A stretch of 64,000 nucleotides of DNA, from contig NZ_JAPDNT010000026.1 of assembly GCF_025989185.1 (NCBI RefSeq), positions 1 through 64,000 of the forward strand. The letters run 5' to 3'. The stretch's first letter is position 1. Each line of letters begins with the position of its first letter. Origin of the DNA: Limobrevibacterium gyesilva (GTDB taxonomy: Bacteria > Pseudomonadota > Alphaproteobacteria > Acetobacterales > Acetobacteraceae). The notes below the pieces were generated by a model. It was not told where the DNA came from. It saw nothing but the letters and a program-made list of their open reading frames with translations, and searched no databases. The position numbers and the translations under genes are program-made. Positions 31,768 through 42,411 of the stretch are shown one piece after another.

Positions 31768-34541
31768 TGGCCCCGCGAGAGGTCGTTCAGCAGCCGCGCC
31801 GCGGCGGCACGGTCCTCGAAATCGACCAGCCCCTGCACGATCGGCCGCAGCACCCGGATCGATTCCTCGCGCCGCCCGGTGTCCTTCAGGGCGACCGCCA
31901 GATGGTACTGCACCGTCGGGTCGCCGCCGATCTGGGCGCTGGCCTGGCGCAGCAGCGACAGCCCGGTCGCGGCATTGCCGTCGGTGGTCAGGATCCATCC
32001 CAGCGTGTCCGCGGACTGCGGGGTCGGCGACACCAGATAGGCCTTCTGCGCCGCCGCCCGCGCGCGCGGGTCGCCGCGCTGCTGATAGACCCAGGCGAGG
32101 TTGTTGAGCGCGCCGGGATCGCCGGGGCGCTTGCGCAGGACGACCTGAAGATGCGCCTCGGCGTCGAAGAACCGGCGGGCGATGATGTCCATCGACGCCA
32201 GCCCCTCGGCGGCCATGTCGTCGGCGGGGTGGTTGACCAGCCAGTCGCGCAGCGTCTGCGTGGCCTGCTCCGTTCGTCCGGAGGCGTTCAGCGCGCCGAC
32301 CAGACGCAGCAGCAGCGTGGTGGAGGAATCCGCCCGCATCTCGCCCGCATACACGGCCGCGGCGTCGGCGAAGCGGCCGGCGAGCATGTAGATGTCGCCC
32401 TTGAGCCACCGCGCCGCCGGCAGGTTCTTCGGATCGCGTGCGAGCTGCTCGGCGCTGGCCAGCGCCGCGTCCAGGCCGTCGGTCTTGTAGACCGTGCTGC
32501 CATAGGACTGCAGCAGGGCGCCGTCACCCGGAGTCACCTTCAGCCCGTCCGTGATCACCGTCTTCGCGGCGGAGCCGTCTTTCGCGGCGACGAGAAGCTC
32601 GGCGAGCATGCGCCGCGTCGGCACGTCGCCCGGCGCCTGGTCGAGAATCTCGTGATAGGTGGCGCGCGCCTCGGCCGGCATGCCCAGCGCGGCCTGGACC
32701 CGCGCCTTGGCGCCCAGCAGGGTGGTGTTGCCGGGCTGGTCCTTCAGCACCTGGTCGACCAGCGCCAGCCCTTTCCTGGCCGCGCCGGTGCGGACATACA
32801 GGTTGGCCAGGCCGATGGCGATGTCGGTGTCCTTCGGCGCGGCGGCGTGCGCGCCTTCCAGCAGCGCCACGGCCTGTGCCGCCTTGCCGTCGCCCAGCAG
32901 CAGCGAGACCATGTTGGCCAGCGCCGTCGGCTCGGTCGGCTGGCGTTGCAGCACCTCCGTGAGCACCTTCTGCGCGTCGCCTGCCTTGTCCTGCAGCACC
33001 AGCACCTTCGCCAGGTTGATGCGCGGCTGGATCGCGTCCGGGTACTGCCCGATCGTCTCGTTCAGGGTGGCCACCGCGCCGGGCAGGTCGAGCTGGGCCA
33101 TCCGGATCAGCGCCGTCAGGTTGCCGACCGTCTCGGTGTTCCCCTGCGCCTTGCGCAGCCGTTCCAGCGCGACCACCGCGCGATCGATCTCGCCGGCGGA
33201 AATGGCGGCGATGACCAGCGCCTCGCCGGCGCCGGCCTGGGCCGGCGACAGCTCCAGCGCGTGCTCCAGGTCGCCGGTGGCGCGCACGGCGTCGCCCATG
33301 CCCATGCGGACCGCCGCCAGCCGGGTCAGGATGTCGGCATTGTCGGGCGACAGGGCGGCGGCGCGCTCCATGCTCTGCACCGCCTGCTCGGGCTTGCCGG
33401 CCAGCACATAGGCGCGGCCGAGCAGGTCGAGCATCTCGGAATCGGCGGCACCGCCGGCGGCGGCCTTGCCGAGCACCTCGATGGCGCGGGTGCTGCGCCG
33501 CCCGGCCAGCTCGATCTTCGCGAACAGCTTGATCGCATCCGGATCGTCCGGGTTGCGGGCCAGGAAGCGGTTGGCGGCCTCGGTGGCCTGCTCGGCCTGG
33601 CCCAGGTTGTATTTGGTGATCGCCTGGAAGAAATAGCCGCGCGGGAATCGCGGCAGCAGCGACGTGATCTTGGTGAACGAGGCATCCGCGCCCGTGTAGT
33701 CCTCGGCTTTGACCTGCAGGACCCCCTGCAGATAGATCCCCATCGCACTGCGCGGCTCGAGCTTCAGGGCGGCTTCCACGTCCTCGCGCGCGCGCGTGTC
33801 CTGGCCGTTGATCAGCAGGATGTTCGCCCGCTCCAGCCGGGCCGCGAGCAGGTTCGGGTTCAGCGCCAGTGCGGCATCGAACGCTTCGAGCGCGCGCACG
33901 CGATCGCCCTTCAGGTTCAGCAGCTGGCCCTTGAGCAGCAGCGCGTCGGTGGAGCGGGAATTGATCTGCAGCGCGCGACCGACCTTCTGTTCGGCCGCGG
34001 GGAAGTCGCGGCGGGCGATGGCGACGCGGGCGGAAGCGATGGCCGCGTCCACCGATTGCGGCTGCAGCCGCTCGGCCTCGGCGGCCGAGGCCAGCGCCGC
34101 CGCCGGATCGCCGACCGAAAGCTGCGCCATCGCCCGCATCACCAGCAGCGGCACCGCTTGGTCCGCCGGCAGGCCCTGCGGCGAGAAGTCGCGCAGCAGA
34201 TCCTTGTAGCGGCCCTGCGCCATGTAGGCCTGGGCCAGCAGCGGGTTCACCGCGCGGGCGTCGAAACCCATGTCGCGCGCGACCTTCAGCTCCTTCTCGG
34301 CGGCGACCGGATCGCCGAGGCGGAGCTGCACCTGGCCGAGGCGGAAATGCGCGGCGCTGTTCTGCGGATTGGTGCGCACGGCGTTGCGCAGCTCGATCTG
34401 CGCGCTCTTGAGGTCGCCGCGGTCCAGCATCCGCTGGGCGAGGGTGTAGGAATCGGGAGCGCGGCCGTACTTCCACCAGACCGCGCCGGCGATGGCGCCG
34501 ATGAAGAGCACGGGGAGCAGGATCAGCAGAAGCTTCTTCAT
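31764..34541 (-). CDS. prsT: PEP-CTERM/XrtA system TPR protein PrsT
   Basis: A 925-residue protein made of about 20 TPR-like repeats (for example LAQRMLDRGDLKSAQIELRNAV, LDRGDLKSAQIELRNAVRTNP at the start), matching the XrtA-associated TPR protein PrsT in length and position beside prsR and prsK. The N-terminal hydrophobic segment (MKKLLLILLPVLFIGAIAGA) is a membrane anchor or signal; no lipobox cysteine follows, although the family is usually described as a lipoprotein. It probably scaffolds periplasmic or outer-membrane parts of exopolysaccharide export. The glycosyltransferase at 30589 follows by ATGA overlap. Confidence 0.9.
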   Translation of the reverse strand: MKKLLLILLPVLFIGAIAGAVWWKYGRAPDSYTLAQRMLDRGDLKSAQIELRNAVRTNPQNSAAHFRLGQVQLRLGDPVAAEKELKVARDMGFDARAVNPLLAQAYMAQGRYKDLLRDFSPQGLPADQAVPLLVMRAMAQLSVGDPAAALASAAEAERLQPQSVDAAIASARVAIARRDFPAAEQKVGRALQINSRSTDALLLKGQLLNLKGDRVRALEAFDAALALNPNLLAARLERANILLINGQDTRAREDVEAALKLEPRSAMGIYLQGVLQVKAEDYTGADASFTKITSLLPRFPRGYFFQAITKYNLGQAEQATEAANRFLARNPDDPDAIKLFAKIELAGRRSTRAIEVLGKAAAGGAADSEMLDLLGRAYVLAGKPEQAVQSMERAAALSPDNADILTRLAAVRMGMGDAVRATGDLEHALELSPAQAGAGEALVIAAISAGEIDRAVVALERLRKAQGNTETVGNLTALIRMAQLDLPGAVATLNETIGQYPDAIQPRINLAKVLVLQDKAGDAQKVLTEVLQRQPTEPTALANMVSLLLGDGKAAQAVALLEGAHAAAPKDTDIAIGLANLYVRTGAARKGLALVDQVLKDQPGNTTLLGAKARVQAALGMPAEARATYHEILDQAPGDVPTRRMLAELLVAAKDGSAAKTVITDGLKVTPGDGALLQSYGSTVYKTDGLDAALASAEQLARDPKNLPAARWLKGDIYMLAGRFADAAAVYAGEMRADSSTTLLLRLVGALNASGRTEQATQTLRDWLVNHPADDMAAEGLASMDIIARRFFDAEAHLQVVLRKRPGDPGALNNLAWVYQQRGDPRARAAAQKAYLVSPTPQSADTLGWILTTDGNAATGLSLLRQASAQIGGDPTVQYHLAVALKDTGRREESIRVLRPIVQGLVDFEDRAAAARLLNDLSRGQ

Positions 34542-34610
34542 CCGGATTCAGTCCATGTTCGCCCCGCCAGGGGGACTGTTTGGCCGGTCGGGGATAGGCC
34601 GGAACGAGGC

Positions 34611-36023
<1,413 letters not shown>

Positions 36024-36616
36024 GGTGCTTCCTGTCGAGGCGGGCGCGAAGTTCGGATTGCTCGCGGCAGCGTGATCGGCGTCATGACGTGCTTCTGCCA
36101 CGTCCTGCGCCGGATCGCACGATTTCGTGGGGGCTGACTGCACCCGGCCGGCCGGATGCGGCGGCACATGATGGAATAGGGCGCCGGCTGGACGACGTTA
36201 CGCACCGATGTCTTTACATGCATACGTCAACTGCAACCCGCCTTGCCTCGCCGTTTCCCCGCGGCCGGGACCGCCAACGTCGCGCGGTCGAAATCTTTTC
36301 GGAGAGCGGCGAACATACAAGAAGCCCGCTTCCAGACCAATCCCACGCCCGCTCCGGGCGGGCGCGGAAACCGGTACGGGACTGCGCGGAAGAATTTCAT
36401 GCCGAATGAGCACCAAGCCCGGCCGACGAGCCTCGGTGCGTGGCGACACCCGATCTGGCCGAGAAAATCACATGATGTCAGCGCGTACTCGGCGTACGCC
36501 CGAGTGCAATTCTGCTGTCAGTGTGTTGCGCGCCCGCAGGGCCGGCGGACGAGATGCGATTGCGCTCCGGTCCGTCCCGCTTAAAGTGAATTCGGCCTCC
36601 GTCCTACGGCATGCCC
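36024..36616. other. 593-bp gene-free stretch upstream of prsR
   Basis: No credible gene is seen on either strand; short open frames here are arginine-rich shadows. It holds the prsR promoter region, octad array H (36191-36230), short local dyads such as GCCCGCTCCGGGCGGGC near 36350 and GTACTCGGCGTACGCCCGAGT near 36485, and somewhat more AT than its surroundings around 36200-36500. A regulatory RNA cannot be excluded. Confidence 0.4.
36191..36230 (+). repeat. octad array H, upstream of prsR
   Basis: Five units at 36191, 36199, 36207, 36215 and 36223 with cores GACG, TACG, GATG, TACA and TACG. It lies 168 bp upstream of the prsR start and is the last array before the long polysaccharide operon. 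Confidence 0.7.
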
Positions 36617-37294
36617 CTACCAGATCAGCGGGATCAGGCGGTAGCGCACACGCGCGGCATAGGCGGCGTAGCCCTCCAGCTCGGCGCTGAGCATGCGCTC
36701 CTCCAGCACCGCACGCAGGGCGATCAGGGCAATCAGCGCCGGCACCAGCGCAAGCCCGTACCAGGAGCCGAGCAGCAGCGGCGTGCCGAGGAAGAACAGG
36801 ATGGCCCCTGCGTACATCGGGTGGCGCACGTAGCGGTAGGGACCGGAGGAAATCACCGTCTGCCCGCGCGCCGCCTGGATCTTCACCACCGGGGCGGCAT
36901 AGCTGTTCGCCTGGAACACCAGAGAGACAACGGCGATCGAAATGAAGATCAAGGCCGCGCCCACGCCCTGCACCCAGGGCGACACCGCCGACCAGCGGTA
37001 TCTCGCGGCATCCAGCGCCATCAAGACGAGCCAGAAGCAGAACAGCGCCGTCACGCCCGCCATGAACACCTTGTCCCAGCCCTTCTGCGCACGCTGCACC
37101 GGAGAGGCCAGGCGCTCGGCCAGCAGCGCCGGATCATGCATGGCAAGCCAGAGCCCGACGACAATGGAGAGCACGCCGGTTTCCGCCAGGAACAGCCAGG
37201 CCCCAGGCCAGTCAACCCGGCCGGCGGGCAGGAACAGCAGCACGGCCATGACGGCCAGCCACAGCACGGTCTGGACAAACAGCCTCGTAACCAT
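36617..37294 (-). CDS. isoprenylcysteine carboxyl methyltransferase-like membrane methyltransferase
   Basis: A 225-residue membrane protein with about six helices from ATG 37294. The C-terminal part contains SSGPYRYVRHPMYAGAILFFLGTPLLLGSW (given by the ends GPYRYVRHPMYAG and GTPLLLGSW), the hallmark of the ICMT/PEMT family, with ERMLSAELEGYAAYAARVRYRLIP at the end. Members methylate lipids or isoprenoid-linked groups using S-adenosylmethionine. It is flanked by hairpin-rich DNA (37295-37522) and by the gap upstream of prsR, so it may be a later insertion between prsR and prsK. Confidence 0.85.
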   Translation of the reverse strand: MVTRLFVQTVLWLAVMAVLLFLPAGRVDWPGAWLFLAETGVLSIVVGLWLAMHDPALLAERLASPVQRAQKGWDKVFMAGVTALFCFWLVLMALDAARYRWSAVSPWVQGVGAALIFISIAVVSLVFQANSYAAPVVKIQAARGQTVISSGPYRYVRHPMYAGAILFFLGTPLLLGSWYGLALVPALIALIALRAVLEERMLSAELEGYAAYAARVRYRLIPLIW

Positions 37295-37522
37295 TTCGGC
37301 CGCCTTTCTTGAAGGGCAGGGCTCTGCCCTGCACCCGCCAAGGGCCATTCGGCCCTTGGATCCCGCGACTCTCTTGGCTGCGTCAGCAGCCTTCAGATGA
37401 TATCGGATATCAATTGAAGGCTGCTGACGCAGCCAAGAAAGTAAAGGATTGCAAAGGCTCCGCCTTTGCTGGGGTCCTCCGTCGCGCGCCTTCGCGCGAT
37501 GTGGGGCAAAGCCACTGGTCTT
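37295..37522. repeat. mosaic of palindromic repeats including a 24-bp-stem hairpin
   Basis: Perfect 24-bp arms 37372-37395 and 37415-37438 enclose a 19-nt spacer that itself contains the palindrome TGATATC/GATATCA (37398-37412). Nearby are CAAGGGCC/GGCCCTTG (37339-37358), GCAGGGC/GCCCTGC (37316-37332) and GCAAAGGC/GCCTTTGC (37450-37469). No open frame is supported. The modules resemble dispersed palindromic elements; they separate the methyltransferase from prsK and may end transcription from both. Confidence 0.65.
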
Positions 37523-39571
37523 TCACGCCGTTGCCGTGGCTGCTTGCGGGGCCGGGGCTTCGACCAGCGGCAGCAGCAGCCGCATGGTGGTTCCGCCGCC
37601 TGGACGGCTGGTCACCAGCAGGTCGCCGCCGGCTTCGCGCAGCAATTCGCGGGCCTGGAACGCGCCGATGCCGCTGCCGTCGGGCTTGGAGGTGCGGAAC
37701 GGGCGGAACAATTCGTCGCGGATGAATTCGGGGGTCATGCCGGGCCCGTTGTCGGCGATGTCGATCAGCGCGCGGCGTGCTTCGTGGCGCAGGGCGATGC
37801 GCACGGGCTCGCCGGCTTGCGCCTCGCGCATCGCCTCGATGGCGTTGTCGAGCAGGTGGGTCACCACGGCGTCGAAAGCCGGCGGCGCCATGGCGACGCC
37901 GGCGGTGCGGCCGTCCTGCTCCAGCTCCACCGCGGCGCCGCGCAGGCGCCGGCAGTTGGCGACGATCGCCTCCAGTCGTTGGCCGGGCATGATGACGGCC
38001 TGGCTGATCTGGCTTTCGGGCGCCTGCAGCCGCTTGATCAGGGCGCCGATCTTCTGCACCGAGGCGCGGATGGTCGCCAGCATGTCGCGCTGGAATTCCG
38101 GGTTCTCCAGATGCGTCTCGGCGTTGGACAGCAGCAGCGAGAGCTGGCTGGACACGTTCTTGATGTCGTGGGCGACAAAGGCGAAGCGCTTGCCGTATTC
38201 GTGCAGCTGGCGGGTCTGCAGCAGCACCTCGGTGGCGCGCTGCTCGGCGACGTAGGTGGCGACCTGGCGGCCGACGATGCGCAGCAGGTCGAACACCTCG
38301 CGGTCCAGCTTGAAGGCGGCGCGCGGCGGGGCGACGAGGACGAAGCCGGTGAGGTGGCCGCCATGGTTCAGCGGCACCGCGAGCCAGGCGCCGGAAAGGT
38401 CGGGGACGACGGGTGCGGTCTCGACGATCCAGTCGCCGTCGCGGAAGGCCGCGATCAGGGGGTGGTCGTCCATCACCGGCGCGACGGCCGCCGGCATGTT
38501 CCAGGAGCCCACCCACTGGAACGCCGCCTCATCGCGCTCGCGCAGGAACAGCACGCCGCCGGGACTGTCGGCGATCTCCGCCAGCGCGCGGATGACGCGG
38601 GTATGCAGGGCGACATAGGCGTCGGGCGCGGACAGCGTGGCGATGCAGCGCATCCACTCGCGACGATAGTCGTAGCGGTGGCTGAAGAAGTGATCGACCA
38701 GCAGGATGCGCAGATGCGAGCGCGCCGAGCGCGAGGTGAGCAGCACGGCGATGGTGACGATGCCGGCGAAGATCAGGCTGACCTCGGCGACGCCGCCCCA
38801 GTCGGCGCCGATGTAGCGGAACGCCTCGCCGGCGGCGACCAGGCCGAGCAGGAAGATGCCGGAGACCACCAGTGTCGCGCTGTGGAACACGGCGGTGCGG
38901 GAGACGTGGATGTTGACGTCCCAGTCCGGCTTGTTGCGCGCCGCGGCGATGGCCAGCAGCGGGGCGACGATGGCGGTGGCGAGCGCGCGGCCGTCGTACA
39001 GCGCCGGCGAGATCTGGCGGAACAGCAGCGTGTCGCCGGACAGCGCGATGTCGTAGACGGACAGGGCGCCGAGGGCCACGCAGGGCAGGTTGATGTGCCA
39101 GCGCGCGTCTTCCGGCGTGTTCAGGTACAGGTTCTCGATCAGCAGCACGTTGCAGACGGCGAACCCCAGCCGTCCGACCACCCAGATGGACCAGAGCGAG
39201 ACGGCGCCGCCCGGCGAGACGCGGCCGAGCAGCAGCATCACCGACGCCACCAGGACGGCGACCATGCCCATCATCATGAAGGCCTGACCGCGCTGGCGGC
39301 CGCTTTTCACCGCGCGCCGATACAGATGCAGGATGAAGACGCACCAGGCGGCGGGGCGCAGCAGGTCGAGGATGCCGGCGATCAGGCCGAACGGGGCGTG
39401 GCTCGCCATGGCCGCCGCAGCGGCCCAGCCGGCGGTGACGATGCAGGCGCCGGCCAGCAGCGTGCCGGTGCGGCTGAGCCGTGCCTGGGTGAAGATCAGC
39501 ACCGTCAGCGCCGCATAGAGGGCCGCGCAGCCGCCGTGCAGCAGGGTCGTGGCGTTCATCCAGGCGGACAT
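37523..39571 (-). CDS. prsK: XrtA/PEP-CTERM system histidine kinase PrsK
   Basis: A 682-residue kinase. About eight to nine N-terminal membrane helices (residues 1-290) precede a GAF-like region (SPGGVLFLRERDEAAFQWVG onward, about 345-440), the H box FVAHDIKNVSSQLSLLLSNAE with the phospho-histidine near residue 468, and the ATPase motifs LLDNAIEAM, DNGPGM and GSGIGAFQARELLREAGG. This is the architecture of PrsK, partner of PrsR. It probably senses an envelope or metabolic cue. The TIGR03013 sugar transferase gene lies 85 bp upstream on the same strand. Confidence 0.93.
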   Translation of the reverse strand: MSAWMNATTLLHGGCAALYAALTVLIFTQARLSRTGTLLAGACIVTAGWAAAAAMASHAPFGLIAGILDLLRPAAWCVFILHLYRRAVKSGRQRGQAFMMMGMVAVLVASVMLLLGRVSPGGAVSLWSIWVVGRLGFAVCNVLLIENLYLNTPEDARWHINLPCVALGALSVYDIALSGDTLLFRQISPALYDGRALATAIVAPLLAIAAARNKPDWDVNIHVSRTAVFHSATLVVSGIFLLGLVAAGEAFRYIGADWGGVAEVSLIFAGIVTIAVLLTSRSARSHLRILLVDHFFSHRYDYRREWMRCIATLSAPDAYVALHTRVIRALAEIADSPGGVLFLRERDEAAFQWVGSWNMPAAVAPVMDDHPLIAAFRDGDWIVETAPVVPDLSGAWLAVPLNHGGHLTGFVLVAPPRAAFKLDREVFDLLRIVGRQVATYVAEQRATEVLLQTRQLHEYGKRFAFVAHDIKNVSSQLSLLLSNAETHLENPEFQRDMLATIRASVQKIGALIKRLQAPESQISQAVIMPGQRLEAIVANCRRLRGAAVELEQDGRTAGVAMAPPAFDAVVTHLLDNAIEAMREAQAGEPVRIALRHEARRALIDIADNGPGMTPEFIRDELFRPFRTSKPDGSGIGAFQARELLREAGGDLLVTSRPGGGTTMRLLLPLVEAPAPQAATATA

Positions 39572-39656
39572 GCGTGGCCTTCTGCCACCGACGCCTGCAG
39601 CATGACAGCACCGTTCCCGTCCTGGTTGCAGAAATGGTCCATCCTGACGCGCGCCC

Positions 39657-41030
39657 CTACCGGGCGCCTTCCTGGAACAGGATCACGCGCACGGTGGCGA
39701 GCAGGATCAGGATGTCGAGGAACAGGCTGCGGTGCTTCACGTAATAGAGGTCGTAGGACAGTTTCTGCCGTGCATCCTCGACCGAGGCGCCATAGGGGAA
39801 ATTGACCTGCGCCCAGCCGGTGATGCCCGGCTTCACGCTGGCGCGGTCGCGGTAGAAGGGAATGACCTCGGCGAGCTGGTCGACGAAATGCGGCCGCTCC
39901 GGCCGCGGGCCGACGAAGCTCATCTCGCCGCGCAGGACATTGACCAGCTGCGGCAGCTCGTCGATGCGCGTGCGCCGCAGGAAGGCGCCGATGCGGGTGA
40001 CGCGCGGGTCCTTCTGCGCGGCCCAGGCGGGCCCGCGCGCTTCGGCGTCGACGCGCATGCTGCGGAACTTCATCAGGGTGAAGACACGGCCCTGCAGGCC
40101 CACGCGCTCCTGGCGGTAGAGGATCGGCCCGGGGCTGTCGAGCCGGATCAGCACCGCCGCGAGAGCCATTACCGGAAGTGTGGCGACCAGCAGCAGCAGG
40201 CTCACGAGGATGTCGCCGGCGCGGCGCAGCGCCTGCTCGATGCGGCCGCGCGACAGGCCGTCGGCGAACAGCATCCAGTCCGCTTCGAGATGGTCGAGAT
40301 CGATGCGGCGCAGCTGCTGCTCGCGGAACTCGACGTCGCTGAAGATGCGCACGCCGGCGTATTTGCAGCCCAGCAGCTCGGCCCGCGGCACCGCGCCGCG
40401 CGCCTCGGCGGTGACGACGACGCCCCAGATCCGTTGCTGCAGCAGCGCCGCGGGCGCGAGCAGGGCGGCGTCGTGGGCGGAGGCGATGCCGGCGACGGTG
40501 AAGAAGCCGCGGCGCAGGGCGCGGACCGCCTCCTCGGTGCGCGCCGCGTGCTGCGGGGCGCCGATGATGAGCACGCGACGCGACAGCAGGTTCAGCCGCA
40601 TCGCCACGCTGAAGGCGAGCCGGGTGGCGAACAGGAACAGGATCCAGGTGAGCAGGAATTGCAGCGGCCGCAGCGGGCTGTCGCCGAGCAGGAAGCTGGT
40701 GTCGATGCCGGCCGCCTCGCCGACCGCGAGCACCGCGGGGAAGGCCAGCACGCCGGCGACCGCGGTGTTGACCAGCAGGCGGCGCGTCTGCAGGCAGATC
40801 TCGGGGCGGTAGAGTCCGATGCAGATCGAGGTCAGGCCGATCGTGAGCGCCAGGATGACGGCATGGTTCACCGCCGCGAGATCGATCCAGCCGGCGGATC
40901 CGCCCGGCGCCTGCGCCACCAGCACATAGATGGCCAGGAAGCACGGCACGAATTCCAGCAGCCAGAGAAAGAACATCTCCAGCGCCACGTAATGCCCGAA
41001 GATCCGTGTCATCGGCGGCGCATCCGCCAT
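39657..41030 (-). CDS. TIGR03013-type XrtA system sugar-phosphate transferase (initiating glycosyltransferase)
   Basis: A 457-residue polyprenyl-phosphate sugar-1-phosphate transferase. Four to five N-terminal helices, a soluble middle domain and the C-terminal bacterial sugar-transferase domain are all present: [57 protein letters not shown] and [18 protein letters not shown]. It transfers a sugar phosphate to undecaprenyl phosphate and starts repeat-unit synthesis. The start may be ATG 41030 or ATG 41012. It is divergent from the export operon across a 700-bp region containing a tRNA-like gene. Confidence 0.92.
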   Translation of the reverse strand: MADAPPMTRIFGHYVALEMFFLWLLEFVPCFLAIYVLVAQAPGGSAGWIDLAAVNHAVILALTIGLTSICIGLYRPEICLQTRRLLVNTAVAGVLAFPAVLAVGEAAGIDTSFLLGDSPLRPLQFLLTWILFLFATRLAFSVAMRLNLLSRRVLIIGAPQHAARTEEAVRALRRGFFTVAGIASAHDAALLAPAALLQQRIWGVVVTAEARGAVPRAELLGCKYAGVRIFSDVEFREQQLRRIDLDHLEADWMLFADGLSRGRIEQALRRAGDILVSLLLLVATLPVMALAAVLIRLDSPGPILYRQERVGLQGRVFTLMKFRSMRVDAEARGPAWAAQKDPRVTRIGAFLRRTRIDELPQLVNVLRGEMSFVGPRPERPHFVDQLAEVIPFYRDRASVKPGITGWAQVNFPYGASVEDARQKLSYDLYYVKHRSLFLDILILLATVRVILFQEGAR

Positions 41031-41572
41031 GGCGGCGCGCTCACGGCCACGTGTGCCTGTGGATGGGGCGCCCGGCCGGAGCCCTCACCATCGCACCGCG
41101 TTCGCCGTGATCGTCTCATGGGGCGTCCTGGACAAGGCGTCCTGGCGGCAGACATCTCGCCACAGGCCGCCGGGATGGCATGCCCGCGTTCGACGCCCGG
41201 TCAGGCTGTTGACGGAAAATACCCGAAGCTGCCGAAAGCTCGATTAATCAAGACGGTAACGGAGGATTAACGGGACGGTCAAGTCACATTCGATGCGAAC
41301 GGGTTCCGGGTCCGGTTTTATTACCTTTTAGTTACTGTCGCGGAACCTGTCGATCGCTCATATAAGTGTTATCCGGCGATCCGCGGATGGACGATGAATG
41401 CACGTGCCGTCGTGTCAAAATAGCAGCGAGGACTACCGGGGGTTGCGAACAATCTCGCGCATCTGCAAGATTCTAAACGCGATCTTTACGCTAGAATGAT
41501 AGCGGTGCTACATGGCTTGCGTATGCGGTCGCGGTCGGATGGGGCAGGTCCGGTGACGGACGCGATCGATGC
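41031..41572. other. gene-free divergent regulatory region ahead of the export operon
   Basis: No open frame is supported. A strikingly AT-richer part (about 41195-41510) contains candidate promoter elements, among them TAGAAT at 41492-41497 and TTGACG at 41213-41218, but no pair with good spacing. No GG-N10-GC sigma-54 element convinced me. The region should carry the promoters for the sugar transferase gene, the tRNA-like gene and the export operon. Confidence 0.4.
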
Positions 41573-41644
41573 AGGCGTGTAGCTCAGTGGCAGAGCGCTG
41601 TCATTACATGGCAGAGGTTGGGGGTTCGATTCCTTCCGCGCCTA
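41573..41644 (+). tRNA. tRNA-Val-like gene, anticodon TAC
   Basis: A 72-nt cloverleaf. Acceptor arms AGGCGTG and CGCGCCT pair over 7 bp with one G-T; D arm GCTC/GAGC with a loop containing GG; anticodon stem CTGTC/GGCAG around the 7-nt loop ATTACAT, giving anticodon TAC after the invariant T33; T arm GGGGG/CCTTC with loop TTCGATT. The discriminator base is A and no CCA is encoded. Several G-T pairs make it weaker than a housekeeping tRNA, so a divergent or decaying gene is possible. It lies 86 bp upstream of the export operon. Confidence 0.75.
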
Positions 41645-41730
41645 TGGCTCTCGCGTGTTTCGCCGGAAATCCCGTGCGTTTCGTTGGCGTTCCTTCGCGT
41701 TTCGTTGGGTAAGGTGGAACCGGGACTGGC

Positions 41731-42399
41731 ATGATCATTACACGACGCATGACTTGGCTCTTTGGCCACTTTATTGCGATTCTGCTTATGGCCGGTTGCG
41801 CGGTTGCGCCGGGGCCGAAGAACATGGCAACCGCCGACAGCGCGGCGGCCATGAACGAGGCCGACACCGCCGCGAACGACCCGACGAAGAACACGCAATA
41901 TGTCATCGGCGCCGGCGACCAGCTGGGCATCTCCGTCTATCGCGCGCCGGAGCTGAGCGTGCCGAGCCTGCCGGTGCGGCCCGACGGGCGCATCTCGATG
42001 CCGCTGATCCCCGATATCGTCGCCGCCGGCAAGACGCCGACGCAGCTGGGCAAGGAGCTGGAAGAGCGGCTGAAGGAATACGTGAAGGACCCGATCGTTA
42101 CCGTGATGGTGACGAATTTCGTGGGTCCGTTCAGCCGCCAGGTCCGGGTGATCGGCGAGGCCACGGAGCCGCAGGCGATCCCCTATCGCGACCACATGAC
42201 CGTGCTCGACGTCATGATCGCCGTGAAGGGGCTGACCAAGTTCGCCGCCGGCAACAGCGCGGTGATCGTGCGTCGCGTCGGCGACAAGCGGGAGTCCATC
42301 AAGGTCCGTCTTTCGTCCCTGTTGAAGGATGGCGACATCGACCAGAACGTGGAGATGCTGCCGGGCGACACGCTGATCATTCCGCAAAGCTGGTTCTGA
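41731..42399 (+). CDS. XrtA-associated polysaccharide export lipoprotein (Wza-like)
   Basis: A 222-residue outer-membrane export protein. The signal peptide ends in the lipobox LLMAGC with Cys23 as lipidation site. YVIGAGDQLGISVYRAPELSVPSLPVRPDGRISMPLI (given by the ends YVIGAGDQLGISVY and VRPDGRISMPLI) is the polysaccharide export domain and RQVRVIGEATEPQAIPYRD begins the SLBB domain. It matches the short Wza-type exporters of XrtA systems and opens the plus-strand operon. AAGGTGG precedes the ATG. It forms the periplasm-to-surface channel with the chain-length protein encoded next. Confidence 0.93.
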   Translation: MIITRRMTWLFGHFIAILLMAGCAVAPGPKNMATADSAAAMNEADTAANDPTKNTQYVIGAGDQLGISVYRAPELSVPSLPVRPDGRISMPLIPDIVAAGKTPTQLGKELEERLKEYVKDPIVTVMVTNFVGPFSRQVRVIGEATEPQAIPYRDHMTVLDVMIAVKGLTKFAAGNSAVIVRRVGDKRESIKVRLSSLLKDGDIDQNVEMLPGDTLIIPQSWF

Positions 42400-42411
42400 A
42401 GGTCTGCGGGC

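Noticed and set aside
41500-41530. A sigma-54 promoter before the export operon
   Set aside because: TGGC and GC elements near 41514-41528 do not have the required GG-N10-GC spacing.
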